Below, piece by piece: positions 1 to 9,033 of a stretch of 64,000 nucleotides of DNA (within the stretch, counting starts at the first letter, position 1; each line of letters starts with the position of its first letter). Location: the NCBI GenBank assembly GCA_937959395.1, contig CALGLR010000011.1, forward strand, positions 35,289 through 99,288, written 5' to 3'. The stretch comes from an uncultured Flavobacteriaceae bacterium (GTDB lineage Bacteria; Bacteroidota; Bacteroidia; Flavobacteriales; Flavobacteriaceae). The translations under genes and the position numbers were made by a program. The notes under the pieces are model-generated. The model was given only the letters and a program-made list of their open reading frames with translations, made no database searches and was not told the origin of the DNA.

Positions 1-126
1 TCCATATTTATTTAAACGAAAACCAAAACGGATTTCTAAAGCAAAAATTAACCACAATAACATTACAAATGAAAGGGGGAAAATAATTACATCTAAGGAA
101 AATTTAAATTGCTCGTCTTTAACCAT
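1..126 (-). CDS. Rhomboid-family intramembrane protease, N-terminal fragment
   Basis: The first 42 codons of a gene running off the left edge, starting at the ATG on the minus strand at 126. The peptide has a short polar start (MVKDEQFKFS), a hydrophobic stretch at about residues 12-30, and then EIRFGFRLNKYG. This resembles the N-terminal cytoplasmic stretch and first membrane helix of flavobacterial rhomboid serine proteases, which usually continue with an 'NKYGxYPR' motif. The catalytic Ser/His lie outside the window, so the assignment rests on this N-terminal pattern only. The gene is divergent from rarA. Any short-N-terminus membrane protein is the alternative. Confidence 0.55.
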   Translation of the reverse strand, partial: MVKDEQFKFSLDVIIFPLSFVMLLWLIFALEIRFGFRLNKYG

Positions 127-234
127 ATACTAATGAAAGTCGCAAATAACTCTCCAAACTAACTCATCTGAAATATTGTCAGTTACAAAAAGGGTTATTA
201 TTATTTTAAACGCAAGTTCGACATAAGAAAATCG

Positions 235-354
235 CGTCAGTTCGAGTACTTCGACTTTAGGGGAAGTGTATCGAGAATAGTGGTTTTCATATCAAAAATC
301 TATTCTCTATACTATTTCTTTCCACTTTGTTCCAAAAAATCACTCGAATTGACG
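235..354. repeat. Palindromic intergenic element, family R1 (copy A)
   Basis: Begins CGTCAGTTCGAGT and ends ACTCGAATTGACG, an imperfect terminal inverted repeat, with the internal motif TATCGAGAA. Related copies lie at 30204-30343 and 31639-31740, with a half copy at 44170-44214. It fills much of the 388-bp gap between the divergent rhomboid and rarA genes. No ORF is present. It looks like a REP/MITE-type non-autonomous element. Confidence 0.6.
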
Positions 355-514
355 GCTTTTGATCACTAACATCTTTATGTCGAACTGAGGTTTCAACCTA
401 ATGTATAATATACAACTTTTAATTAAGAGTAATTAAAACAAAAAAAGGCTTTCTAGTTAATAAAATTGTGCTAATAGGTATTCTATTTAAGAAGAATTAA
501 ACTAATTTTATCGC

Positions 515-1792
515 ATGAATACGCCTTTAGCTGAACGTTTAAGACCAAAAACACTTGCAGACTATATTAGTCAGACTCACTTAGTTGGAGATAATGGATC
601 TTTAACGAAACAAATTGCTCAAGGATTAATCCCTTCAATGCTATTTTGGGGACCACCAGGTATTGGAAAAACGACATTAGCAAATATCATTGCTGCAGAG
701 TCTGGGCGCCCATTTTATACTTTAAGTGCTATTAGTTCTGGCGTAAAAGATGTGAGAGAAGTTATTGAAAAAGCAAAACAAAGCGGAGGCTTATTTTCAA
801 CTAAAAATCCTATATTATTTATTGATGAGATTCATCGTTTTAGTAAATCTCAACAAGACTCATTATTACAAGCTGTTGAAAAAGGATGGGTAACACTTAT
901 AGGAGCAACAACTGAAAACCCTAGTTTTGAAGTCATACCTGCCTTATTATCTCGTTGCCAAGTCTACATATTAAAACCCTTTGATAAAAAGGACTTAGAA
1001 AGTCTTTTACAACGTGCTATAAAAAAAGACGACTACCTTTCTAAAAAAACAATAAACCTAAAAGAAACTGAAGCTTTATTACGCCTTTCGGGAGGAGATG
1101 CAAGAAAACTCCTTAATATTTTTGAATTGATAGTAAACTCGGAAACGTCTGATACTATTACAATTACCAATGAAACTGTTTTAGATAAAGTTCAAAACAA
1201 CACGGTACGTTATGATAAAACAGGAGAACAACATTACGATATTGTTTCAGCTTTTATAAAATCGATTAGAGGCAGTGATCCTAATGCTGCTGTATATTAT
1301 CTGGCTAGAATGGTTGAAGGTGGTGAGGATGTGAAATTTATTGCAAGACGCTTACTTATTTTAGCCAGTGAAGATATAGGAAATGCAAACCCAACAGCTC
1401 TAGTAATGGCTAATACGACGTTTCAAGCTGTTGCAACGATTGGTTATCCAGAATCTCGAATTATATTAAGTCAATGTGCAACTTATTTAGCTTGCTCCCC
1501 TAAAAGTAATGCTGCATACGAAGCTATTGGTAAAGCTCAAAAACTAGTTAAAGAAACGGGAGATTTAAGTGTTCCGCTAGCCATTAGAAATGCACCAACC
1601 CAATTAATGAAAGAAATTGGTTATGGAGAAAACTATAAATACTCTCATAACTATGAAAACAATTTTGCTGAACAAGAATTTTTACCTTCAGAAATTAAAG
1701 GCACTAATTTATATAATCCAGGAAATAATCAAAGAGAAAATGCACAACGTGAGTTTTTAAAACAACGTTGGAAAGAGAAATATGGATATTAG
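515..1792 (+). CDS. rarA: Replication-associated recombination protein A (AAA+ ATPase)
   Basis: A 425-residue AAA+ clamp-loader-like ATPase of the RarA/MgsA (WRNIP1) family, which acts at stalled replication forks. Visible motifs are Walker A GPPGIGKTT at 46-54, Walker B LFIDEIHRF at 101-109 and sensor 1 GATTENPSF at 130-138. A C-terminal helical tetramerisation region follows, containing the family-typical SEDIGNANP and SNAAYEAI stretches. Length and start (MNTPLAERLRPKTLADY) match the family. The TAG stop codon is the first triplet of a heptanucleotide tandem array (1790-1835). The gene converges with the hypothetical gene at 1840-2613. Confidence 0.95.
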   Translation: MNTPLAERLRPKTLADYISQTHLVGDNGSLTKQIAQGLIPSMLFWGPPGIGKTTLANIIAAESGRPFYTLSAISSGVKDVREVIEKAKQSGGLFSTKNPILFIDEIHRFSKSQQDSLLQAVEKGWVTLIGATTENPSFEVIPALLSRCQVYILKPFDKKDLESLLQRAIKKDDYLSKKTINLKETEALLRLSGGDARKLLNIFELIVNSETSDTITITNETVLDKVQNNTVRYDKTGEQHYDIVSAFIKSIRGSDPNAAVYYLARMVEGGEDVKFIARRLLILASEDIGNANPTALVMANTTFQAVATIGYPESRIILSQCATYLACSPKSNAAYEAIGKAQKLVKETGDLSVPLAIRNAPTQLMKEIGYGENYKYSHNYENNFAEQEFLPSEIKGTNLYNPGNNQRENAQREFLKQRWKEKYGY

Positions 1793-1835
1793 CCTTTAGC
1801 CTTTAGCCTTTAGCCTTTAGCCTTTAGCCTTTAGC
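1790..1835. repeat. Heptanucleotide tandem array (TAGCCTT)x6.6
   Basis: Six full units plus TAGC, starting on the rarA stop codon TAG and ending TAGC followed by AAAATTAAAA. The same unit, the same start-at-stop-codon arrangement and the same 3' flank occur in the longer array at 9475-9604. The array lies between two convergent genes. Confidence 0.95.
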
Positions 1836-1839
1836 AAAA

Positions 1840-2613
1840 TTAAAATTTAATATTTAGAACTTCTTGTTTTTGGTTTCCATTTTCATAGAATTCTAATAGC
1901 CACTTTCCATTAGATTCATAAATAATAGCAGCTTTTCCTTCAACTAAAAAAACACTGTTTTTACTTGTTTTTAACATTCTGTATACAACTTTAGGTTTAC
2001 TATCGACTAATTGAAATCCATTATCTATAGCTTGCGCATATAATATATTTGAATTATTAGTTACTATTGGGGTATTGATTGTTTTAATAGGCTGATCAAT
2101 CTTTTCCTCTTTTACTTTATCCAGATTCTTTTGTTCTATTACCGTTGGTAATTGAGAAGACGCAACACTATTTTTTGTTGTTGGTTCATATTTATGATTT
2201 AAAGTAGAGAGTGATTTAAAGGCCCCTCTTAAAGCCTGATTATACGCTATTTTATATTCTTTCTCTCTAGATTCTCCTTCTTTAGATTTGTAAACCTCTT
2301 TATTATTACAATCTTTTAAGATTATAGTAAGTATGGTTTTGAATAATTTCTTGTCATTTATAACATTAGAAGTTAAGGCCAAGCATCTGTCGTTTTTTAA
2401 ATCCTCAGGAAATTCAGATCCTTCCATTAAAGCAACAAATCCATATTTATTAAATAGAAATTCTGAAAGAGAATTAAGTTGGAACTGATCTGCTTTATTT
2501 AAGAAATCATATTGATTAGGAACTATCACATATTTATATTTATTTAAATTAGTTTGCGAAAAACCTGAAACAAAGACTAAGAATAATAAAACAATAATGC
2601 TATTTCTAATCAT
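1840..2613 (-). CDS. Secreted protein of unknown function
   Basis: 257 residues with a clear signal peptide (MIRNSIIVLLFLVFVSGFSQ) and no lipobox cysteine, so a periplasmic or envelope protein is likely. The N-terminal half (about 25-135) looks like a compact alpha/beta domain containing KYKYVIVPNQYDFL. A polar linker follows at about 140-190 and then a small C-terminal domain with repeated strand patterns. I recognise no catalytic motif. It is the last gene of an apparent operon with the genes at 2642-4021 (28-bp gap) and 4018-4578 (4-bp overlap), so a role in outer-membrane or envelope biology is plausible. No function is assigned. Confidence 0.85.
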   Translation of the reverse strand: MIRNSIIVLLFLVFVSGFSQTNLNKYKYVIVPNQYDFLNKADQFQLNSLSEFLFNKYGFVALMEGSEFPEDLKNDRCLALTSNVINDKKLFKTILTIILKDCNNKEVYKSKEGESREKEYKIAYNQALRGAFKSLSTLNHKYEPTTKNSVASSQLPTVIEQKNLDKVKEEKIDQPIKTINTPIVTNNSNILYAQAIDNGFQLVDSKPKVVYRMLKTSKNSVFLVEGKAAIIYESNGKWLLEFYENGNQKQEVLNIKF

Positions 2614-2641
2614 TTCTTTATTTTTTTTGATAAATATACCT

Positions 2642-4021
2642 TTATTTTTGATTAAAAATATAATTAAAACCCAATTGCACAGAAGTACTTTTTGCTTTGG
2701 CCAAATTTTGGAAACTTAGTAAATTATCTGCCATTAAATAAAAATTAACAGGGCCCATTTGAGTAGAAACTCCTACTCCTAAATTTTTAAAAGAATAAGA
2801 ATCTATAGTATAGGTTCCTTTAAATCGTAATGCATTAAATAATTCCCTATAGTAATAAACCGTAAGTGCGTTTTGTATTTTTCTAGGTCGAGTGATGCTA
2901 TATAACTGCACACCTATTTCGTTTAAATACCCTTCACTATTATCAAGACAATCACAAGTCTCATTATAACTATTACCAAAGGCATAGCGTAAAGCAGCAT
3001 TTAATTTAACAGGTCTAAAAGTCGTATATGAATTATCTGTTTTTGTTTCTTGAAATAACTCATCAAAGTTATCTTCAACGACATCCCAGTATTCTTGAGC
3101 TGTTTCAGCTGTACTCCCATCTGGAAAAAGAGGGTTAATTCCTGAGAATGTGTATTGATCTTTAATAATATAATTTTCAACATTCCTAGAATGTCTAATA
3201 AAACCTATATCCTGTATACTTGCATCTATCGTTGTTTGTTTAGTTAATGTGTAAGTGAATCCAAAATCAACACCTAATCCTAAATTCCCTCTTTTTAATA
3301 GCGCTCCTGCTCCTTCAGCTTCATCTAATCCCTTTATTCCCGAAGTTCTAAGCTCTAAATCAAGATCAAAAATATGATCATAAAAATTATCACTGCCTGC
3401 TCTTGTTGTAAAAGATCCTTTATTGTTTATAGAACTCATATTTATAAGACTATAATAAACTTTACCTCTAATACCATAATTTAATTTTTTACTCACTTTT
3501 TTTGTATACCCAGCATGAAATACCAATAAAGATTCACCTGAAGCTTTAACTTGATTTAAATTAAAAACACGACCAATATTACTAGCATTACCCTCTATTC
3601 CTAGCTCTGCAATATCCTTAGGAAAATAAGCAATAACATCTGTTTCTAGATAAACCCCAAAAGATATATACTTCTTTCTTCCTAAATTTTTACCTAATGC
3701 AAAACCACCAGATAGTAGTTCAATTTGTTGATTTACTCCAAAGAAATCATTTTCATCTAAACTGTAGATAACATTAGACACTTTCTCTCCAAAAGGAACA
3801 GCATTATCTGCGAAAAGATCATATGCAGTCACACCAGACAATCCTACACTAGCATGAATGTGTGATAAAAAAGGAATCCCAAAATACCAATCGTTTTCTA
3901 TTTTTCCACCAGGGTTTATTAGAAGAGATTGCGGGGTTTGCGAAAGGCCATATAATACTTGCTTATTCTGTGAAAATGAAAAACAAGTTATTAGTAATAA
4001 TAACAAGCTTATTTTTCTCAT
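2642..4021 (-). CDS. DUF5723-like outer-membrane beta-barrel protein
   Basis: 459 residues with a signal peptide (MRKISLLLLLITCFSFSQ) followed by LYGLSQTPQSLLINPGG and many alternating beta strands. It ends in a strand-like VQLGFNYIF close to the C-terminus, as outer-membrane barrels do. The pattern matches the DUF5723 group of Bacteroidota barrel proteins, related in style to PorP/SprF and PorV. The start codon overlaps the stop of the upstream lipoprotein gene (ATGA, 4018-4021), which indicates translational coupling. The exact family name comes from recall of the N-terminal pattern and its role is unknown. Confidence 0.75.
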   Translation of the reverse strand: MRKISLLLLLITCFSFSQNKQVLYGLSQTPQSLLINPGGKIENDWYFGIPFLSHIHASVGLSGVTAYDLFADNAVPFGEKVSNVIYSLDENDFFGVNQQIELLSGGFALGKNLGRKKYISFGVYLETDVIAYFPKDIAELGIEGNASNIGRVFNLNQVKASGESLLVFHAGYTKKVSKKLNYGIRGKVYYSLINMSSINNKGSFTTRAGSDNFYDHIFDLDLELRTSGIKGLDEAEGAGALLKRGNLGLGVDFGFTYTLTKQTTIDASIQDIGFIRHSRNVENYIIKDQYTFSGINPLFPDGSTAETAQEYWDVVEDNFDELFQETKTDNSYTTFRPVKLNAALRYAFGNSYNETCDCLDNSEGYLNEIGVQLYSITRPRKIQNALTVYYYRELFNALRFKGTYTIDSYSFKNLGVGVSTQMGPVNFYLMADNLLSFQNLAKAKSTSVQLGFNYIFNQK

Positions 4022-4578
4022 TCACCAGTATTTATATTAAGATAGAATGTCGCTTTAGATTTTAATTCTATGCGACCTATTGTATTTTCATTAATAACAG
4101 ATCCATCTGTACTTGGAAATAATATTGCTGTAAAAACAATTTTATTTGTAGCTTTTAAATTAACGAGGTCGTCACCTTCAAAAACTTCAATATAATCTGT
4201 AATTACATCTTGATTATTAATTGAAGCCACAGTATTAACTGTAAAAGTATGTTGCACTTCTTCTTCAGGGTTTAAAAAATCAATTCTGGTTTGAAAAGCA
4301 CGTTCAATACTATTTGTTATTTTAAAAGTAAATACGGCTTTAACAAGATTATCAATTACAAAATCGTCATCAAAAACATCAATTACAGTTGCATCTTGAG
4401 CTTCAGCAACTTCATCTCCTGCATTATTTACAAAAAAAGTGCTAGCTGGTTCATTAAAATAAATAACACTCGTTTCTAAAACTGGATTTAAGGAGAAGTT
4501 CTCAGCCTGTTCAAAATCGACATCTTTAACACAAGATGTAGTAATTAACAACAATAATAGTGGTTTTATAAATTTCAA
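4018..4578 (-). CDS. Lipoprotein of unknown function
   Basis: 186 residues with a lipoprotein signal (LLLLITTSC, lipidated Cys16) followed by an acidic VKDVDFEQ stretch. The rest is beta-rich, with repeated phrases about extension and fluctuation of strands (VFTFKITNSIERAF) that resemble small immunoglobulin-like periplasmic lipoproteins. It is the first gene of the 4578-to-1840 operon and overlaps the barrel gene by 4 bp. A lipoprotein partner of the beta-barrel protein is the natural guess from context. I do not recognise a named family. Confidence 0.8.
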   Translation of the reverse strand: MKFIKPLLLLLITTSCVKDVDFEQAENFSLNPVLETSVIYFNEPASTFFVNNAGDEVAEAQDATVIDVFDDDFVIDNLVKAVFTFKITNSIERAFQTRIDFLNPEEEVQHTFTVNTVASINNQDVITDYIEVFEGDDLVNLKATNKIVFTAILFPSTDGSVINENTIGRIELKSKATFYLNINTGE

Positions 4579-4598
4579 ACGCTTAGGTTTTAGTTGTT

Positions 4599-4762
4599 AT
4601 ACCAAATAAACATCATAATCATTGGTTAAATCGGTTTCTTTTTCATTCATATTTCAATATAAAATAGAACCGTAATTAAGGCTATGCTTATATTTTCTAT
4701 TTCATCTGAAAATGAAAAATAATTCAAATTTAAACCAATAACTTTTGAAATTCATTTGGTAT
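4599..4762. repeat. MITE-like element, family M (copy 1)
   Basis: Ends ATACCAAAT (4599-4607) and ATTTGGTAT (4754-4762) are perfect inverted repeats. The interior carries AT-rich stretches including 'aggctatgcttatattttctatttcat'-like sequence shared with copies near 6899-7111, 7965-8112 and 20901-21086. It occupies most of the gap between the lipoprotein operon and the HAD gene. It has no coding capacity. Confidence 0.45.
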
Positions 4763-4858
4763 TATCATAATAATGATTTAATTGAAAACGTTTTTATATC
4801 ATTTCATTCTCATTATTAGTAATTTACATTAAAAACGGTAAAAACTAAAAAGTTATTG

Positions 4859-5542
4859 TTACAAAATGTGTTTTAATTCTAAAAGATGACTTATCGATTT
4901 AATATTTTCTTCTAGTTTAATATTATGATAATTATAACAAATTGCAGCCATACCAACATCTAACGCGCCTTGAACATCTGCCTCAAAATTGTCTCCAATC
5001 ATAATACTTTTTTCGGGATTTGTTTTGGCAAATTCTAAGGCCATATTAAAAATTTTAGGGTTAGGTTTCTTAACTCCAGCCATTTCAGAATTGGTAATCG
5101 TTTCAAAGTAATGGGATAGTTTTGATTTTTCTATTTTTTTATCCTGAGCTTCTTGAAATCCGTTAGTAATAATATGTAATTTATATCTCGGTTTTAAATA
5201 CTCTAAAATCTCTTGAGTGCCTTCAAGTAAATAATTAAAATGAGTTAAATAAGTCATATAATCTTGAGACAATTTATTTATTTTTTCATCTGAAACAGAA
5301 ACAGATACGGCATTAAATGTATCTTTCAATCTATTATATCTTAAATTAGTTTGGTTCACTTTTTCTTCTCGATAAAGTTTCCAATATTTTAAATTAATAG
5401 GAACATAATGTTCTAAAAAATGATCTAAATCAACATTAACAACATTCAGTTTTAAAATTTTTTCAAAAGCTAATTTTGAATTTTTATCAAAATCCCAAAG
5501 GGTATGATCTAAATCAAAAAACACGTGTTCTATATTACTCAT
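4859..5542 (-). CDS. HAD-superfamily hydrolase, YjjG type (nucleotide 5'-phosphatase)
   Basis: 227 residues. The HAD motif I nucleophile pair is D10 and D12 in VFFDLDHTLWDF. Motif II is IITNGF and the motif III/IV region is GVKKPNPKIF...IGDNFEADVQGA. The helical cap at residues 20-90 and the overall pattern fit the YjjG/YfnB noncanonical-pyrimidine nucleotidase group, cytosolic and Mg-dependent. The start overlaps the 3' end of the deacetylase-like gene by 8 bp, so the two are co-transcribed. The exact substrate cannot be read from sequence. Confidence 0.88.
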   Translation of the reverse strand: MSNIEHVFFDLDHTLWDFDKNSKLAFEKILKLNVVNVDLDHFLEHYVPINLKYWKLYREEKVNQTNLRYNRLKDTFNAVSVSVSDEKINKLSQDYMTYLTHFNYLLEGTQEILEYLKPRYKLHIITNGFQEAQDKKIEKSKLSHYFETITNSEMAGVKKPNPKIFNMALEFAKTNPEKSIMIGDNFEADVQGALDVGMAAICYNYHNIKLEENIKSISHLLELKHIL

Positions 5543-6833
5543 TAACCGAATTTAATATCATATTAAATAATTCTTTATATCCTTTCCACTTAGGGTTATT
5601 AGTAAATGTGTAGTTATGGAAAACAGAGACAAACTCGCCATTTACAGCCTTTACTCTATTCATCATATTTTGTAAAATTTGTTTTTTATCTAGTAACGAT
5701 TGTTTCTTTAATAAGGCATTATCTAAGACATGATACGAATTAACTTTTAAGGGCGTTTGTATTTCATAATCTAAATCATAAAAAAAGAATGGCGTACAGG
5801 TTCCTGCTCTAAAACCAATATGATTTATATATCCCATTGTAAAATCTTCTTTAATTTCTAGATCTATTAAATTTCGGTAAGACTCTGGTAAATTTAATTT
5901 AGAAAAAGATTGTCTAGAGGCTTGTAAATCGGTATTTATTATCGCTTCCATTCTCAATTTTTCAATTTTAAGTGTTTTAAAATTTTCAAGAGCGAAATAA
6001 CTAGTTTTTAATCCTATTTTACAATAATCTCCAACTTGTTTAATTAAACTTGTAAAGCTTCTTTTTTGGACATTAATATTCTTATCGTATGTAGAATAAT
6101 CGCCTATTAAAAAAAATACAACAAATTTAAACTGTGACTGTTTTTGTCTATTTATAATATATTTAAAAGTGTCGAATGGATCCCTTTCAAATCCTAGTAA
6201 AACCGAATAGCGTTCATATAAATTCTTTAATCTAAAACGTAACAAATCTTTTAACGTTCCTCCAAGAGATCTCATTATCCCTTTAGATTTATATTTATAA
6301 GCACAAGGCACGTCTATAACTGGTTTTATACTATAACTTTTAGTTTCAAACTTAAATTCCGGATAATTAACTTCTAATAAACTTTTAAATTTATAGGCCC
6401 ATATATCTACAACTGGCTCGTGTAAAAACCCATTTTGATAGGCCAAACTTTCTTCGGCAGTAAAACGACCATATTCATCTTTCACATGCGGTAAATACTC
6501 TTCATAACGACTTAATAAATAAAAAGAAGCAGCAAAAATATCGAAAGGTAAAGCACTCTTTTCTACACTAGGAAAAAAACAGCTCGTTTTCTCCCAATCG
6601 CTTACAATAAGTTCAAAATCTGTAATACCTTGTTCAAAAAGTAGTTCATGCGACTGTATAAAAATTTCATTACTTAAAGGCTGCCTTGTATAAGATATTT
6701 TTAAAGAATCATGTGCTATAAACTCTTCAATTTTTGTAGTAAAAGATACTGGTAAGCCTATAATTCTAGTGCATATTTGCTTAAAAGCATACTTTACTCT
6801 TGGTGTTATTTTATGGGTGTATACTAATAGCAT
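5535..6833 (-). CDS. Polysaccharide deacetylase-like protein with an altered metal site
   Basis: 432 residues without a signal peptide. The order of conserved stretches fits the large Bacteroidota 'polysaccharide deacetylase family' proteins (N-terminal DUF7033-like region, then a NodB-like fold): PFDIFAASFYLLSRYEEY at about 98-115, a 'DxxxAYxYKxKG' region, DPFDTFKYI, a FFLIGDYS strand and a late GFRAGTCTPFFFYD motif. In relatives I recall, the metal motifs read DID/DDxxAY and GxHPSY. Here they read DVPCAY and GLKTSY, so the second Asp and the His appear replaced. It may be catalytically weak or act on another substrate. Its stop overlaps the HAD gene by 8 bp. Confidence 0.72.
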   Translation of the reverse strand: MLLVYTHKITPRVKYAFKQICTRIIGLPVSFTTKIEEFIAHDSLKISYTRQPLSNEIFIQSHELLFEQGITDFELIVSDWEKTSCFFPSVEKSALPFDIFAASFYLLSRYEEYLPHVKDEYGRFTAEESLAYQNGFLHEPVVDIWAYKFKSLLEVNYPEFKFETKSYSIKPVIDVPCAYKYKSKGIMRSLGGTLKDLLRFRLKNLYERYSVLLGFERDPFDTFKYIINRQKQSQFKFVVFFLIGDYSTYDKNINVQKRSFTSLIKQVGDYCKIGLKTSYFALENFKTLKIEKLRMEAIINTDLQASRQSFSKLNLPESYRNLIDLEIKEDFTMGYINHIGFRAGTCTPFFFYDLDYEIQTPLKVNSYHVLDNALLKKQSLLDKKQILQNMMNRVKAVNGEFVSVFHNYTFTNNPKWKGYKELFNMILNSVNE

Positions 6834-6898
6834 ATATTTAATATAGGACGATACCGGTTTCTCTTCAAAAATAACAAATCTAAGCTTGAATTTAGATT

Positions 6899-7111
6899 AT
6901 ACCAATTATGATTTAAAATGAGACATTATTAATTTAAGTTATATTTTGTTCAGATGAAATAGAAATCTTTAGATTCATGAGTTCTTTAATTTTAAATATG
7001 ATCGATACGAACTAAAATACAAGCATAGCATTAGCTACGTTTTTATTTTATGTTGAAATATGAGCAATATAGAAACCAATTACATGGCTTATTTTAAGTT
7101 ATAATTGGTAT
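6899..7111. repeat. MITE-like element, family M (copy 2)
   Basis: Left end ATACCAATTAT (6899-6909) and right end ATAATTGGTAT (7101-7111) are perfect 11-bp inverted repeats, extended imperfectly inward (GATTTAAAATGAG versus CTTATTTTAAGT). The interior contains 'acaagcatagcattagc', the reverse-complement counterpart of the 'ttgctatgctttatt' core of copy 3. It has no ORF and fills the 297-bp gap between genes. Confidence 0.55.
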
Positions 7112-7130
7112 TACTTATACCAATTGAATT

Positions 7131-7949
7131 TTAATTCTTCTGTAATAAATAAAAAATTTCATTTAAAGTTAAGTCTTTACTTAGTTTTATGCTATTATCA
7201 TAAGTCTTTGAAAGACTATAATAATCTTGTTGGTCAATTAATTTATAAGCCTCTATATTTTTATAGAAGTGATCTGGTAAAGACAAACAATCTGAAGCGA
7301 CTACACCTCCTCCTTTTTTATTTATAAAATCTAACAATTTTTGAAAAGCTGTTGTTTCTTTTACAGTATCATTAAATGATACACTCCCAATAAAATCTCC
7401 AGTTTTTTGAATGCTTTCAAAAAAATTAAATAATTTGACGCATTCTTCCATTTTTAGGAAGAACAACACACCTTCAATAAGAATTAATGAGGATTTATTT
7501 TTTACGATTGAGTGAATTTCAGAATGTAATTGATCTTCATAATCTTTACTAAAATCAACACCTAGAAAATGTATTTTTCTTTTTGGCAATATCTTTTTCG
7601 CCTGCCATTGCATCACTTTGACTTCCTTATAATCAACAATTTCGGGCTTATCAATTTCAATATTTATAATGGATTGATCTAAAAGAAAAGGATACATACT
7701 AAAACCACTTCCAAAATTTATTAAAACCTCGATATCATTATTTGCTACTAGTGTTTTAATAGTCTCCAAAAAGTATCGATTTCTTAAACAGTGAGCATTT
7801 GTTTCTTCAGATGAAATCGCATTGAGGTACTCTTTAGTTAAAGTCTCTCGTTTTTCATTATGCCAAAGTTTTGCATAAATATCTTTACTTAATGTTTCAT
7901 TGTATGAACGTAACATACAGGTCATAAACCCAGATTCTTCTGTCTCCAT
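7131..7949 (-). CDS. Class I SAM-dependent methyltransferase, LCM/PPM1-like
   Basis: 272 residues. The pattern is that of the leucine-carboxyl-methyltransferase-like family: an N-terminal helical part with CMLRSYNE and CLRNRYFLETI, then the SAM-binding strand VLINFGSGFSMYPFLL near residues 75-90, an acidic strand end (NIEIDKPEIVDYK), and SSLILIEGVLFFLKMEE before the second half. The protein is cytosolic. No neighbour suggests the substrate, since the gene stands alone between two repeat elements. O-methylation of a small carboxylate or polyketide-like product is typical for the family, but nothing here shows it. Confidence 0.75.
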   Translation of the reverse strand: METEESGFMTCMLRSYNETLSKDIYAKLWHNEKRETLTKEYLNAISSEETNAHCLRNRYFLETIKTLVANNDIEVLINFGSGFSMYPFLLDQSIINIEIDKPEIVDYKEVKVMQWQAKKILPKRKIHFLGVDFSKDYEDQLHSEIHSIVKNKSSLILIEGVLFFLKMEECVKLFNFFESIQKTGDFIGSVSFNDTVKETTAFQKLLDFINKKGGGVVASDCLSLPDHFYKNIEAYKLIDQQDYYSLSKTYDNSIKLSKDLTLNEIFYLLQKN

Positions 7950-7964
7950 AAGTACTATCTCTTT

Positions 7965-8112
7965 TCTAAATAGAATTTACTGCAATAAATCGCCCTTTTC
8001 TTCTTTCTATTTCAATAAAAAAAGAAATCGTAACTATTGCTATGCTTTATTTTTGTATTTCATATAAAGTATAAAATCATCAATATGTTTTACAATAAAT
8101 TCTATTCAAAAA
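7965..8112. repeat. MITE-like element, family M (copy 3)
   Basis: The left part AATAGAATTTACTGCAATA (7969-7987) is an imperfect inverted match to TACAATAAATTCTATT (8091-8106). The core at about 8022-8069 (AAAGAAATCGTAACT ... TTTTTGTATTTCATATAAAG) is nearly repeated at 20961-21040. It lies between the methyltransferase and radC. Boundaries are approximate. Confidence 0.45.
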
Positions 8113-8148
8113 TGAGATTAGAATAAATTTATAAAATGTAGGGTTACA

Positions 8149-8847
8149 TTAAAGTAATTCCTCATCTGCAAAACTAAAATAACTCTTTTCGGTAATGATT
8201 AAGTGATCTAGCACTTTTATATCTAAACTTTGCGCTCCTATTTTAAGTTTTTGAGTTATTTCTTTATCAGCTTTACTTGGTTTTAATGATTGAGAAGGAT
8301 GATTATGAGCCAATACTAAACCTACAGCATTCAATTCTAATGCTGTTTTCAAAACCAATCTTACGTCGACTAATGTACCAGTAATTCCTCCTTTACTTAT
8401 TTGTTTTTTTTGAATTATTTTATTAGAGTTATTTAAGTAAATAACCCAAAACTCTTCATGTGGTAATTCGCCAATAATTGGTAACATTAACTCAAAAACA
8501 GATCTACTTGATGTTATATCTTCACGCTCTAAAGCGGCCTCCCCTCCTCTTCTTCTACCTAACTCTAATGCTGCTATAATAGTTATTGCTTTTGCTTCAC
8601 CAATCCCTTTAAATTCCATCAGTTGTTTAATAGATAGTTTTCCTAATTCGGTTAAGTTATTATTTACTGAAGCCAAAATACGCTTACATAAACCAACTGC
8701 ACTTTCTTCCCTATTACCTGAACCTATTAAAATTGCAACAAGTTCTGCATCACTTAGCACTTGCTTTCCTTTGTAGAGCAGTTTTTCTCTAGGTTGATCG
8801 TCTTGCGACCAATTTTTTATCGAAAAAGTAGGTGTTTTTAATTCCAT
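8149..8847 (-). CDS. radC: RadC-family JAMM/MPN domain protein
   Basis: 232 residues. An N-terminal helix-hairpin-helix-like region (FKGIGEAKAITIIAALELG, residues 79-97) precedes a JAMM metalloprotease fold. Its zinc ligands are visible in HNHP (H181, H183) and D194 of SKADKEI. The length matches RadC (UPF0758). The name is historical and a DNA-repair role is not established for the family. The start MELKTPTFSIKNWSQDDQPREKLL is typical. It is a single gene with no operon partner. Confidence 0.93.
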   Translation of the reverse strand: MELKTPTFSIKNWSQDDQPREKLLYKGKQVLSDAELVAILIGSGNREESAVGLCKRILASVNNNLTELGKLSIKQLMEFKGIGEAKAITIIAALELGRRRGGEAALEREDITSSRSVFELMLPIIGELPHEEFWVIYLNNSNKIIQKKQISKGGITGTLVDVRLVLKTALELNAVGLVLAHNHPSQSLKPSKADKEITQKLKIGAQSLDIKVLDHLIITEKSYFSFADEELL

Positions 8848-9033
8848 GCGATAAACCTACATCATTTTTTTGATTTAAGAAAAAAACACTTTTATCAAAC
8901 CTTTAAAATTTGTACATTTCATGGCGATTCTAAACTCTAAAAAATGAAACATTCATAACTAAAAAATTAATCGCAAGAGCAATGACTATATGAATGCTAC
9001 GTGTGACCAATAAAAAACAATAAAAATAAGCAC

